A DNA stretch of 35,238 bases from Nanobdellota archaeon (GTDB lineage Archaea > Nanobdellota > Nanobdellia > Woesearchaeales > CG1-02-33-12), in assembly GCA_018819345.1 (NCBI GenBank), contig JAHJQG010000007.1:1-35238 (forward strand), read 5' to 3'. Within the stretch, counting starts at the first letter, position 1, and every line of letters begins with the position of its first letter. The position numbers were made by a program, and so were the translations under genes. Of this stretch, positions 1-7,818 are shown in pieces. The notes below the pieces were generated by a model. That model searched no databases and was not told where the DNA came from. It was given only the letters and a program-made list of their open reading frames with translations.

Positions 1-2
1 AA

Positions 3-344
3 GAGATTAAGCCAGATGTTTTAAACATCTCAAGGTTCTGGCCAAGGCCTGGAACAAAAGCAGCAGATATGGAAGGCCAGATACATGGCAATATAACAAA
101 GCAGAGAAGCCAAGAAATGACAAAGGTTTTTAATAAAATAAACTTTGAAAGAAACAAGAAATGGCTCAACTGGAAAGGATATGTATTAGTTGATGAGATA
201 GGCCAAAAAGGCTCATTCATTGGCAGAAACTACTGCTATAAGCCTATTGTAATTAAATCAAAAAACAATCTCCTCGGAAAAAAAGTTAATGTAAAAATAA
301 CTAAAGTAACAAACCATACTTTAAGGGGAGGAATGATAAATTGA
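3..344 (+). CDS. tRNA t6A37 methylthiotransferase, C-terminal part (e-MtaB/CDKAL1-like)
   Basis: This is the 3' end of a gene that begins before the window; the frame is open from base 3. The visible 113 residues start with a ...NISRFWPRPGTKAADM... segment. That segment is typical of the last part of the radical-SAM domain of archaeal and eukaryotic MiaB-family enzymes, which convert t6A37 to ms2t6A37 in tRNAs reading ANN codons. A C-terminal TRAM-like RNA-binding domain follows (roughly GYVLVDEIGQKGSFIGRN to the end). The radical-SAM CxxxCxxC cluster would lie upstream and is not visible. The stop is two bases from the stop of the convergent gene at 347. Family assignment is fairly secure; the exact modification is taken from the family. 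Confidence 0.85.
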   Translation, partial: EIKPDVLNISRFWPRPGTKAADMEGQIHGNITKQRSQEMTKVFNKINFERNKKWLNWKGYVLVDEIGQKGSFIGRNYCYKPIVIKSKNNLLGKKVNVKITKVTNHTLRGGMIN

Positions 345-346
345 AT

Positions 347-829
347 TTATTCTGCTGGAGAATAGTTTTCTTCTACTTCTTTTTCCAAAGTATTTTTACC
401 ATATTCTTCTGTTCTAATAAAATTGCTAATCCATCCACTTATATGTGATATTCCTTCAAAACATGCTGATCCTAAATCTCTTAATCCATTAATACCTTTT
501 TTAACTGGATTATATTTATCAGCAATTTTTGCACTTCCAAACACCAAAGCCGTACTTGCTCCAATTAGTGCTAAGTCACTAAGATATGGTTTTTCCAAAA
601 CATATTCTATAATCTTACTATAAAGATTTGTAGACCCTTCATAATGTTGTAAAAGACTATATTGAAAGCTGTTGGCTATATCTCTTCCCTTTTCAAAGCC
701 AAAATATGTTAAAGCTGATACTGGTAATACAAATGCAGCTTTGCATCCAAAGTCGTAGGCCCCCCTTGCTTTATTTTTAACTCCTGATGGAATATTTTTT
801 ACTTTTTCTATTAATTTTATTTTATTCAT
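347..829 (-). CDS. Hypothetical protein with two probable membrane helices
   Basis: A 160-residue protein that I do not recognise. Two hydrophobic, Ala/Leu-rich stretches (about residues 29-46 and 86-104) could be membrane helices. They are separated by a polar loop and followed by a charged, Glu-rich tail (ending EVEENYSPAE). The lysine-rich N-terminus (MNKIKLIEKVKN) suggests it faces the cytoplasm. The start is supported by a GGGTG Shine-Dalgarno-like element seven bases before the ATG and by a strong TATA box at 872-892. It is a single-gene unit, convergent with the methylthiotransferase. A real gene is likely because promoter, ribosome site and length agree; no function can be proposed. 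Confidence 0.7.
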   Translation of the reverse strand: MNKIKLIEKVKNIPSGVKNKARGAYDFGCKAAFVLPVSALTYFGFEKGRDIANSFQYSLLQHYEGSTNLYSKIIEYVLEKPYLSDLALIGASTALVFGSAKIADKYNPVKKGINGLRDLGSACFEGISHISGWISNFIRTEEYGKNTLEKEVEENYSPAE

Positions 830-871
830 ATTTTAACACCCTATTTGTTATCACTATCAGGTTACATATGT

Positions 872-892
872 AATATTTAAATCTTTCTATTT
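872..892 (-). promoter_or_regulatory. BRE/TATA promoter of the gene at 347-829
   Basis: On the minus strand the bases read AAATAGAAAGATTTAAATAT, a close match to the promoter word repeated across this window. The expected transcription start is about 850, giving a short leader that contains the GGGTG ribosome site. Confidence 0.65.
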
Positions 893-951
893 TAAATTGT
901 AAACTAGGAGATGTTTAAATAATTAATTATCACACTTTATCATATAAAACA

Positions 952-967
952 AAACCTTTAAATATAA
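952..967 (+). promoter_or_regulatory. TATA promoter of the RHH-nucleotidyltransferase gene
   Basis: AAACCTTTAAATATAA lies about 26 bases before the ATG at 987, which is the spacing of a leaderless archaeal transcript. This placement argues against the upstream in-frame TTG at 969, which would lie before the transcription start. Confidence 0.6.
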
Positions 968-986
968 CTTGGGTTTAAAAAAAAAC

Positions 987-1823
987 ATGAAAGAGAGAGT
1001 AACACTAACACTTGACTCAAATATTCTAAAAAGAGTTGATTCTGGAGTAAATGGCTTTAAGATTAAAAACAGGTCTCATGCAGTAGAGCTTCTTATAATG
1101 AAAGCACTTGGGGAGCATGTTCCAAGAAAGGCTGTTATACTTGCAGGAGGCAAGGGAACAAGGCTAAGGCCAATAACCTATGAAATACCTAAAGCCTTAA
1201 TACCAGTCCATGGAAGAACAATTACAGAGCATTTATTTGACCTATTCAAGAAACATGATATAAAGGATATCATAATGGCTGTTGGCCATATGAAGGAAAA
1301 GATTGAAGAACATTTTACTGATGGCTCAAGATTTGGAATAAAACTAAGCTATATAGAAGAAAATGAGCCATTAGGAACAGCAGGGCCATTAAAGCTGGGA
1401 AAAAACATGCTTACTGAAACATTTATTGTCTCAAACGGAGATGAGCTTAAAAATATAAACATAGAAGAAATGTATGAATTGCATAAGGAAAATAATGCTC
1501 TTGTAACAATTGCACTAACAACTGTTGAGGATCCAAGCAAGTATGGGGTTGCAAGGCTTTCTGGCTCAAAAATCCTTGAGTTTGTTGAAAAGCCAAAAAA
1601 AGAGGAAGCACCCTCTAAACTTATAAACTCAGGCTTTTACATAATGGAGCCAGAGGTTATTGATTTAATACCAAAAGGCTTTGCAATGCTTGAAAAAGAT
1701 ATTTTTCCAAAACTAGCTAAGATGGGAAGGCTTTTTGGATATCCATTTAGTGGCCAGTGGTTTGACACAGGCAACATAGAGAGATATGAAAGAGCTCTAA
1801 AAGAATGGAAAGATATAAAATAA
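987..1823 (+). CDS. NDP-sugar pyrophosphorylase with N-terminal ribbon-helix-helix domain
   Basis: A 278-residue fusion. Residues 1-42 (RVTLTLDSNIL, then NRSHAVELLIMKAL) match a ribbon-helix-helix DNA-binding domain: a short beta strand followed by two helices, with the NRSHA turn typical of CopG/NikR-like repressors. From residue 48 a sugar-nucleotide transferase follows. It has LAGGKGTRLRP (52-62), the EIPKAL lysine loop, EPLGTAGPL, SNGDE with a metal-binding Asp, and NSGFYIM. It therefore makes an NDP-hexose (GDP-mannose, UDP- or dTDP-glucose) from a sugar 1-phosphate and an NTP; the substrate cannot be read from sequence. The start at 987 follows from the promoter spacing. The next gene, a phosphohexomutase, lies 28 bases downstream and would supply the sugar 1-phosphate. 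Confidence 0.85.
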   Translation: MKERVTLTLDSNILKRVDSGVNGFKIKNRSHAVELLIMKALGEHVPRKAVILAGGKGTRLRPITYEIPKALIPVHGRTITEHLFDLFKKHDIKDIIMAVGHMKEKIEEHFTDGSRFGIKLSYIEENEPLGTAGPLKLGKNMLTETFIVSNGDELKNINIEEMYELHKENNALVTIALTTVEDPSKYGVARLSGSKILEFVEKPKKEEAPSKLINSGFYIMEPEVIDLIPKGFAMLEKDIFPKLAKMGRLFGYPFSGQWFDTGNIERYERALKEWKDIK

Positions 1824-1851
1824 TCTATTCTCAATATAAAAGGGTGATAGT

Positions 1852-3180
1852 ATGAGTATATTCAAGGCATATGATGTCAGGGGAATTTATCCTGAACAGC
1901 TAAATGAAGAGATAGCTTACAAAGTTGGCAGGGCTTTTGTTGAGTTCTTAAAATGCAAGAATGTTGTTATTGGAAGAGATATGAGGCTAAGCTCTGATTC
2001 ATTGTTTAAGGCTCTTACTGATGGAATAACAGATCAGGGAGCTGATGTTATTGATATTGGGCTTTCAACCACACCAATGCTTTATTTTGCTGTTGCAAAC
2101 AATGGTTTTGATTCTGGTTTAATGATAACTGCATCACATAATCCTAAAGAATGGAATGGAATTAAGTTTACAAGAGAAAAGGCAATACCAATAAGCGAGG
2201 ATACAGGAATAAAAGAAATAGAAAAATTAGTTGAAAAAAATGATTTTAAAAAACCTAAAAAAGGCAGGATAATAAAAAAAGATGTTCTTGAAGATTATGT
2301 TGATTTTGTTTTAAGCTTTGTTAATTTAAAAAATATAAAGCCATTAAAGGTTGTTATGGATGCATCAAATGGCATGGCTGGAATGATAGCTCCGAAAGTA
2401 TTTGAAAAAACAGGAATAGATATTATCCCAATGTACTTTGAACTTGATGGCTCTTTCCCAAATCACCAGTCTAATCCATTGATTTTAGAGAATAGAAAAG
2501 ATATTATGAAAAAAGTTGTTGATGAGAAAGCTGATTTAGGTATTGCCTGGGATGGTGATGCTGACCGCTGTTTTTTCATTGATGAAAAGGGAAGATTTTT
2601 ACAAGGCGACTTTATAACAGGATTTTTGGCAGAGAGCATGCTGAAAAAATACCCAGATTCAATAATATTCTATGATCTTAGGGCAAGCTGGTTTGTTAAG
2701 GATATGATAGAAAAAAACAATGGAATACCAAGGATGTGCAGGGTAGGATATTCTTTTTTCAAACAATACATGAGGGATGAAAATGCTGTTTTTGCTGGTG
2801 AGGTGACTGGCCATTATTACTACAAGCATAATGATTTTTACACAGACAATGGAATGATTCCTGCACTCCAAATGCTTGAATTAATCTCCATAAAAAACAA
2901 GCCTTTCTCAGAAATACTTAAGCCAACTGAAAAATACTTTATCAGTGGCGAGATAAACTCAAAAGTAAGTGACAAGGAGGCTGTGATAAAAAAGCTTGAG
3001 CAGGAATTCAGCGACGGCAAAATCTCCCACATGGACGGCGTATCAGTTGAGTATGATGACTGGCATTTCAATGTTCGGCCCTCAAACACAGAGCCATTGA
3101 TAAGGCTTAATCTGGAGGCCAAGACAAAAGAAAAGATGGAAGAGATGAGGGATAAAGTATTAGAAATAATAAGGTCTTGA
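1852..3180 (+). CDS. Phosphomannomutase/phosphoglucomutase
   Basis: A 442-residue protein of the alpha-D-phosphohexomutase family, which interconverts hexose 6- and 1-phosphates. The diagnostic motifs are in order: the active-site serine loop TASHNPKEWNGIKF, the metal loop DGDADR, the sugar-binding loop GEVTGHYYY, and the phosphate-binding RPSNTEPLIRLNLEA near the C-terminus. Length is normal for the bacterial/archaeal ManB/PgmB type. A GGTGAT ribosome site precedes the ATG. With the pyrophosphorylase upstream it forms a two-gene NDP-sugar supply unit. That could feed the glycosyltransferases in this window, including GpgS at 29777, but this link is inferred. Whether mannose or glucose is preferred cannot be told. 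Confidence 0.92.
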   Translation: MSIFKAYDVRGIYPEQLNEEIAYKVGRAFVEFLKCKNVVIGRDMRLSSDSLFKALTDGITDQGADVIDIGLSTTPMLYFAVANNGFDSGLMITASHNPKEWNGIKFTREKAIPISEDTGIKEIEKLVEKNDFKKPKKGRIIKKDVLEDYVDFVLSFVNLKNIKPLKVVMDASNGMAGMIAPKVFEKTGIDIIPMYFELDGSFPNHQSNPLILENRKDIMKKVVDEKADLGIAWDGDADRCFFIDEKGRFLQGDFITGFLAESMLKKYPDSIIFYDLRASWFVKDMIEKNNGIPRMCRVGYSFFKQYMRDENAVFAGEVTGHYYYKHNDFYTDNGMIPALQMLELISIKNKPFSEILKPTEKYFISGEINSKVSDKEAVIKKLEQEFSDGKISHMDGVSVEYDDWHFNVRPSNTEPLIRLNLEAKTKEKMEEMRDKVLEIIRS

Positions 3181-3187
3181 ATCTTAA

Positions 3188-3808
3188 TCACTTATAAATA
3201 TCAGAAATAATCTTTGCTACCTCTCTCTTAGCATCATTTTCATGAGGCCTGTAATACAAATGACTTCTTGGTTTTATGCTTTGTATAAAACTATCTTTTA
3301 TTCCTGTATTATTTGATTCAACAAATTCAAGCCTGTCTTTAAGATTTCTATTCCTAAATGGGTTCAATATTATTTTCTTATCTTCGTAATCATGTGAATT
3401 TTTTGATTTGGAAGAATTAATCAATTGAAAACAATTATAAGATTTTTCAGGAATATTCATTCCCCAGGTTTTACTAATTGCACTATATAATGATTGTTCA
3501 TTGAGATTTCCAAGATATATTTCTCTATTTGACCTTATGAAATCCAGTTGTATTGAAAGGGCCATTATTTCATCTAGATTTAATGCAGGAATTTTTTTTC
3601 TTTTTTTCAAAAATTTTAATATTTTATCCTGGTTATCACCTTTAATAAAATCAAGAATCTTTTTTTGGTTTTTCATATCATTTAAGTCAAAGGAAATCTC
3701 ATCAAAAGGCATATCAAAGATAGAACTGTATATTTTTGGAAAGTAATCATTATTTAATCCATGATAAACCACATTCAAATAACCTTCACTTACTATTCCC
3801 CTTACCAT
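3188..3808 (-). CDS. Hypothetical protein, 206 residues
   Basis: An unrecognised, soluble-looking protein without signal peptide or membrane helix. It is rich in Lys, Asp and Asn in the middle (DFIKGDNQDKILKFLKKRKK). The C-terminal third (IKPRSHLYYRPHENDAKREV) has clustered Arg/His/Tyr residues that could bind a nucleic acid or phosphate, but I can name no domain. The gene has a strong leaderless-type promoter at 3830-3846, 27 bases before the ATG. It is convergent with the phosphohexomutase (seven bases between stops). Nothing in the neighbourhood indicates its role. Confidence 0.65.
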   Translation of the reverse strand: MVRGIVSEGYLNVVYHGLNNDYFPKIYSSIFDMPFDEISFDLNDMKNQKKILDFIKGDNQDKILKFLKKRKKIPALNLDEIMALSIQLDFIRSNREIYLGNLNEQSLYSAISKTWGMNIPEKSYNCFQLINSSKSKNSHDYEDKKIILNPFRNRNLKDRLEFVESNNTGIKDSFIQSIKPRSHLYYRPHENDAKREVAKIISDIYK

Positions 3809-3829
3809 ATTAATTAAATTTAATCTAGA

Positions 3830-3846
3830 ATATTTAAATCTTTCGG
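3830..3846 (-). promoter_or_regulatory. BRE/TATA promoter of the gene at 3188-3808
   Basis: The minus strand reads CCGAAAGATTTAAATAT. Centre-to-ATG distance is about 27 bases, so a leaderless mRNA is expected. Confidence 0.65.
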
Positions 3847-3920
3847 TTTTATGACTACTTATCAGTAAATAATAATTAACAGAAAACTTTCCTTATGAAA
3901 CCATTATTAAGTGGTGTCAA

Positions 3921-3938
3921 GTAGAAAGATTTATATAG
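3921..3938 (+). promoter_or_regulatory. BRE/TATA promoter of the glycosyltransferase at 3969
   Basis: GTAGAAAGATTTATATAG matches the window's promoter word. The start codon is about 36 bases from the box centre, giving a very short leader. Confidence 0.6.
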
Positions 3939-3968
3939 GAAACATTATATTTAAAGAATTCAACTGAA

Positions 3969-5108
3969 ATGAAAATTGCAATTATATTAAGGCCAAATGA
4001 CCAGGCACCACCCCCAAGATATGGTGGCTGTGGAAGGGTTGTATATCTTTTAGCTAAAGGTTTGTTGGAAAAAAAACATAAGGTTATATTGTATACTGCT
4101 AAACCTTCTACCCTATCCAATTTTGGCTGTGAAATTGTAATGCCATTAGGAATTATAAAAGAAAAGTATGAAAATGATATTGGTGCCCATCGTTGGGTAG
4201 GTTATATTGCTAAGACTATTGACCACATAAAAAAGTTAGAATTGCAAGGTAAAGGCTATGATATAATAAACAATCATTATGACCCCATTGCTTTTGTTTT
4301 AGGAAGATATCTTAAGACCCCAATGTTAACTACAATCCATGGGGTAGCAAATGATGAAAACTTAAGAAGTTTCTACATATATCCTGATGAAAACTTTTCA
4401 GCACTTACTTGTATACAGCGAGATAAATACCCAAAAGATATGAATTTTGTTGGGATTGTACATAATTCTATTTCAGTTAATAAAATAGACCATCCATTTT
4501 CAGATAAAAAATGTGAATATCTTTTTTCAGTTAGTAGAATTAAAAGAAACAAGGGTCAGGCAAATGCAATAGAATTTTCAAGAAAAAGCGGTCTTGATCT
4601 TATTATAGCAGGAAATCTCATTGATAGATATTATTTTGATATGGAAATAAGACCCCATATTACAAGAGATTTAAGTGATTTAAAATCAAAAGAAAGAGAA
4701 AAATTCATCTGGAACATTCAGAATTACAGTCCTTCAAAGAATAAAAGAGAAATCATATATGTGGAAGAAGTAACTGAACAAGAAAGGGATCAGATAATGC
4801 AATATGCAAAAGCACTTTTATTTTTAGGAAAAGGGGAGGAATCTCATCCTTTAGTCACCTTGGAAGCTGGAATTGTAGGAACATCAATACTCGCGCTAAA
4901 CAGAAGTGTTATACCAGAAATAATTAAACCAGGAACAAATGGTTTTATTGGAAATACTATTGATGAATTAGTAGGATATGTTTCAAGATTAGATGAAATA
5001 GACCCAAGATATTGCCGTAGATATATTGAGGACAACTTCAACCCAGATAAAATGGTTGATGGATATATGGAATTATATAAGAAAGTTATAGACAATGCAA
5101 AAAGGTAA
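3969..5108 (+). CDS. Glycosyltransferase family 4-like (GT-B fold)
   Basis: A 379-residue protein with the two-domain GT-B layout. The N-terminal acceptor domain has the glycine-rich PPPRYGGCGRVVYLLAKGL near residues 15-35. The C-terminal nucleotide-sugar domain has LFSVSRIKRNKG and the E-x7-E type motif GEESHPLVTLEAGIVG, followed by PEIIKPGTNGF. Such enzymes move a sugar from an NDP-sugar onto glycans, lipids or small solutes; donor and acceptor cannot be read. The layout resembles transferases annotated near capsule or compatible-solute genes. It stands alone with its own promoter and precedes the RNase P gene by about 50 bases. Confidence 0.85.
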   Translation: MKIAIILRPNDQAPPPRYGGCGRVVYLLAKGLLEKKHKVILYTAKPSTLSNFGCEIVMPLGIIKEKYENDIGAHRWVGYIAKTIDHIKKLELQGKGYDIINNHYDPIAFVLGRYLKTPMLTTIHGVANDENLRSFYIYPDENFSALTCIQRDKYPKDMNFVGIVHNSISVNKIDHPFSDKKCEYLFSVSRIKRNKGQANAIEFSRKSGLDLIIAGNLIDRYYFDMEIRPHITRDLSDLKSKEREKFIWNIQNYSPSKNKREIIYVEEVTEQERDQIMQYAKALLFLGKGEESHPLVTLEAGIVGTSILALNRSVIPEIIKPGTNGFIGNTIDELVGYVSRLDEIDPRYCRRYIEDNFNPDKMVDGYMELYKKVIDNAKR

Positions 5109-5130
5109 GAGCCAGAATTAAAAAACCAAA

Positions 5131-5144
5131 GCTTTATATATAAT
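5131..5144 (+). promoter_or_regulatory. TATA promoter of the RNase P/proteasome/exosome operon
   Basis: GCTTTATATATAAT is the last convincing TATA box before the seven-gene run ending at 9559. Expected transcription begins near 5160, almost on top of two TTG codons (5159, 5162). Confidence 0.55.
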
Positions 5145-5158
5145 AGATTTATCCTCTA

Positions 5159-5590
5159 TTGTTGGAGAAAAGGAAAGACGAAAGCAAAAGAGCTGTTTTC
5201 TCTATGAAAAATTTATTGGGGCGATGCTTATTGGCAAAGAAAATTAAACCTGTTCTGCCAAGCTTAAGGGAGAAAAAAAGATATTTGGTATTTGAGATTG
5301 TCTCTAAAAAGGACATAAAATCTTTTTCAGAAATTTCAAGCCTTATTTGGCAGTCTTCACTTAGCTTTTTAGGCGAAGTTGAGACAGCAAAAGCCGGAAT
5401 TTGGGTTTTGCCAGACAAATGGAACCCAAAAAAACAAAGAGGCATGATAAAAGTAAACAATAAATATGTTGATAAGCTAAGAACATCACTAACATTAATA
5501 AAGAGGTTTAAAAGACATCAAATAATTGTAAAAAGTGTTGGTGTTTCAGGAATAATAAATAAAGCAGATAAAAAATATCTTGCTATGTAA
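5159..5590 (+). CDS. rnp2: Ribonuclease P protein component 2 (Pop5/Rpp14 family)
   Basis: A subunit of archaeal RNase P, the ribonucleoprotein that removes 5' leaders from pre-tRNA; Pop5 pairs with Rpp30. The hallmark is KPVLPSLREKKRYLVFEI, beginning at about residue 30 of the longest frame. The later part has the Pop5 pattern of a conserved Trp, a strand (KAGIWVLPDKW) and RGMIKVNNKYVDKLR. The start is uncertain. TTG at 5159 or 5162 fits a leaderless transcript from the TATA box, whereas ATG at 5204 gives a 128-residue protein closer to usual family length. Co-location of rnp2 with psmA, SBDS and exosome genes is a known archaeal arrangement and supports the call. Confidence 0.88.
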   Translation: MLEKRKDESKRAVFSMKNLLGRCLLAKKIKPVLPSLREKKRYLVFEIVSKKDIKSFSEISSLIWQSSLSFLGEVETAKAGIWVLPDKWNPKKQRGMIKVNNKYVDKLRTSLTLIKRFKRHQIIVKSVGVSGIINKADKKYLAM

Positions 5591-5619
5591 TAATAAACAA
5601 ATAAATATGGGGTGTTAAA

Positions 5620-6354
5620 ATGGAACAAATGCAGCATCAAATGATGGGTTATGATAGGTCAATTGCAATGTTTAGCCCAGATGGCAGGCTATTGCAGGTT
5701 GAGTATGCAAAGAAAACAGTTAGGCAGGGTTCAACCGCTGTTGGAATTGTATGCAAGGACGGTGTTTTACTGGTTACAGACAAGAGGATAGTTGATCCAT
5801 TGGTTGTATCAGATGCAATAGAGAAGATATTCCAGGTTGATGAGCATATTGTGGCAACAGCTGCTGGAATATTGTCTGATGCAAGGGTGCTGATTGAGAT
5901 GGCACAGCTGAAGGCACAGCAGCACAAAGTTACATATGACAGCCCAATAGACACATTGACGGTTGTAAAGGACATATGCAACATAAAGCAGATATGCACA
6001 CAGCAGGCAGGACTAAGGCCTTTCGGAGTCTCAATACTTGTAGCAGGCATTGATAATAAAACTCCCAAGCTGTTTGAGACAGACCCAACAGGAATATTCT
6101 TCCAGTACAAGGCAACAGCTATTGGCGAGAAAGAATCAGAAATAGAAGAGATATTGCATAAAAAATACAAGGACTCAATAACAATAGAGGAAGCATTCAA
6201 GCTTATAGTTAGCGCCCTTTGCAGGGTTTTGGGTAAGGAGTTTAATGCAAGCAGGATAGATGCAGCTTACATAAAGACAGATGAGAAAAAGTTCAGAAAG
6301 ATGACAAAAATCCAGATAGAAAAAACCTTTAATGAATCTAAATCAAGGAAATAA
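5620..6354 (+). CDS. psmA: Proteasome subunit alpha
   Basis: A 244-residue alpha subunit of the 20S proteasome, forming the outer gating rings. The N-terminus has the alpha-specific gating segment YDRSIAMFSPDGRLLQVEYA, then TVRQGSTAVGI and TDKRI. The catalytic N-terminal threonine of beta subunits is absent, as expected. The C-terminus is charged; the usual HbYX-binding pocket cannot be judged here. A strong GGGGTG ribosome site lies seven bases before the ATG. The matching beta subunit is in this window at 13567 on the other strand, so the core particle can be assembled from these two genes. Confidence 0.97.
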   Translation: MEQMQHQMMGYDRSIAMFSPDGRLLQVEYAKKTVRQGSTAVGIVCKDGVLLVTDKRIVDPLVVSDAIEKIFQVDEHIVATAAGILSDARVLIEMAQLKAQQHKVTYDSPIDTLTVVKDICNIKQICTQQAGLRPFGVSILVAGIDNKTPKLFETDPTGIFFQYKATAIGEKESEIEEILHKKYKDSITIEEAFKLIVSALCRVLGKEFNASRIDAAYIKTDEKKFRKMTKIQIEKTFNESKSRK

Positions 6355-6365
6355 AGGTGCTCATA

Positions 6366-7091
6366 ATGGCTCAAGGACAACAAACATATGGCAAGGAAAG
6401 ATTCTCTATTAATCTTGCAAGATTAAAAAAAGGCGGACAAAACTTTGAGGTTGTCATAAATTCAGATAATGCAATTGCATTCAAGCAGGGAAAAGATATA
6501 GCAATAGAGGATGTTATAACAAATGAAAAGATATTTGCTGATGCAAAGAAAGGTTTGCTTGCATCTGAAAAATTGGTGCAGCAATTATTTAACACAACAG
6601 ATGTCAAGGAAGTTGCAAAAATCATAATAAAGGATGGTGAGATACAGTTAACAGCTGAGTACAAGCAAAAATTAAGAGAGGAAAAGAAAAAGAGAATAAT
6701 TAATTTCATACATGCAAATGGAGTTGATCCAAAGACAGGATTGCCTCATCCAGTAACAAGGATAGAAAATGCATTTGAAGAGGCAAAAATACATATTGAT
6801 GAGTTCAAATCAGAAGAAAAGCAGATAGATGAGATATTAAAAAAACTAAGAGTTATTTTGCCAATAAAGTTTGAGATTGATGAAATTGAAATAAAAATTC
6901 CTGCATCTTATGCTGCAAAAATGTATTCTGTTGTAAAGAGTTTTTCAAAGATAATCAAGGATGAATGGCTTAATGATGGATCATGGAAATGTTTTGTTGA
7001 GATGCCTGCTGGCTTAAAACAGGATTTCTTTGATAAATTAAATAGCATGACTCACGGTGAGATTGAAACAAAAATATTAAAGACAAAATAA
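6366..7091 (+). CDS. Ribosome maturation protein SBDS (Sdo1)
   Basis: The archaeal homologue of the Shwachman-Bodian-Diamond protein, which helps mature large ribosomal subunits (in eukaryotes by releasing eIF6/Tif6 with EFL1). All three SBDS domains are apparent in 241 residues: the N-terminal fold (SINLARLKKGGQNFEVVI), the helical middle part (IINFIHANGVDPKTGLPHP, with the family-typical N-G-V-D-P-x-T-G-L-P-H-P motif), and the C-terminal ferredoxin-like domain. The AAGGTG ribosome site at 6353-6358 points to the ATG at 6366 rather than the GTG at 6357, which is part of that site. It sits 11 bases after psmA and is co-transcribed with it. Confidence 0.96.
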   Translation: MAQGQQTYGKERFSINLARLKKGGQNFEVVINSDNAIAFKQGKDIAIEDVITNEKIFADAKKGLLASEKLVQQLFNTTDVKEVAKIIIKDGEIQLTAEYKQKLREEKKKRIINFIHANGVDPKTGLPHPVTRIENAFEEAKIHIDEFKSEEKQIDEILKKLRVILPIKFEIDEIEIKIPASYAAKMYSVVKSFSKIIKDEWLNDGSWKCFVEMPAGLKQDFFDKLNSMTHGEIETKILKTK

Positions 7092-7107
7092 ACAACAAGG
7101 TGAAAAA

Positions 7108-7818
7108 ATGGGAAAATTATTAGTAGAAGACAAAACAATAGTAACCCCTGGTGAAGAGCTCGCAGAAGGAATGGACTTCCTGCCTGCTGAGGGAACATTC
7201 AGGGACAAAGACAAAATAATAGCTTCAGGGCTTGGATTAGTGAATATCAATGGAAGAGTTATAAAAACAATTCCAGTTGCCGGGAGATATGCTCCAAAAA
7301 AAGGAGATACAATCATTGCAAAGGTTACAAACATATTAATGAGTGGCTGGATCCTTGATATAGGTTCTGCTTATTCAGCAGTGCTTTCAGTTAAGGAAGC
7401 CAAGGATTTTATAAGAAGGGATGAAGACTTAACCAGGTATTATAATATTGATGATTATATTGTCACAAATATAGTAATGGTTACGTCACAGAAACTGGTT
7501 GATGCATCAATGAAAGGCCCTGGAATGAGAAAGCTTATTGGGGGAAGAATCATAAAGGTCAATTCTAATAAGGTCCCTAGGATTATAGGTAAAAAAGGCT
7601 CAATGGTTAGTATGATAAAAAATGCAACGGATTGCAGTATAACTGTAGGGCAAAATGGAATTGTGTGGATTAACGGCTCACCTGAAAATGAGATTATTGT
7701 TGTTAAGACAATAAAGAAGATAGAGCAAGAAGCCCATATAAGCGGCCTGACTGACAGGATTAAAACATTTTTAGAAAAAGAGACCAACAAAAAAATTAAT
7801 ATTGAAAAGGTGGAATAA
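7108..7818 (+). CDS. rrp4: Exosome complex RNA-binding cap protein Rrp4
   Basis: One of the cap subunits that sit on the Rrp41/Rrp42 hexameric ring and guide RNA into it. The 236 residues carry the expected order: an N-terminal domain (TPGEELAEGMDFLPAEGTF), an S1 domain (around GDTIIAKVTNILMSGWILDI), and a type-I KH domain with the VPRIIGKKGSMVSMI motif. The start is fixed by an AAGGTGA ribosome site. The stop is directly followed by the ATG of rrp41, so the exosome subunits are probably translationally coupled. Confidence 0.96.
   Translation: MGKLLVEDKTIVTPGEELAEGMDFLPAEGTFRDKDKIIASGLGLVNINGRVIKTIPVAGRYAPKKGDTIIAKVTNILMSGWILDIGSAYSAVLSVKEAKDFIRRDEDLTRYYNIDDYIVTNIVMVTSQKLVDASMKGPGMRKLIGGRIIKVNSNKVPRIIGKKGSMVSMIKNATDCSITVGQNGIVWINGSPENEIIVVKTIKKIEQEAHISGLTDRIKTFLEKETNKKINIEKVE

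Noticed and set aside
969-986. Upstream TTG start of the RHH-nucleotidyltransferase
   Set aside because: It lies next to the TATA box and before the expected transcript start; the ATG at 987 fits the promoter.
5649-6200. 183-codon minus-strand frame opposite psmA
   Set aside because: It lies wholly antisense to a certain gene, has no promoter or ribosome site, and its Ser/Thr-rich composition is that of a mirror frame.
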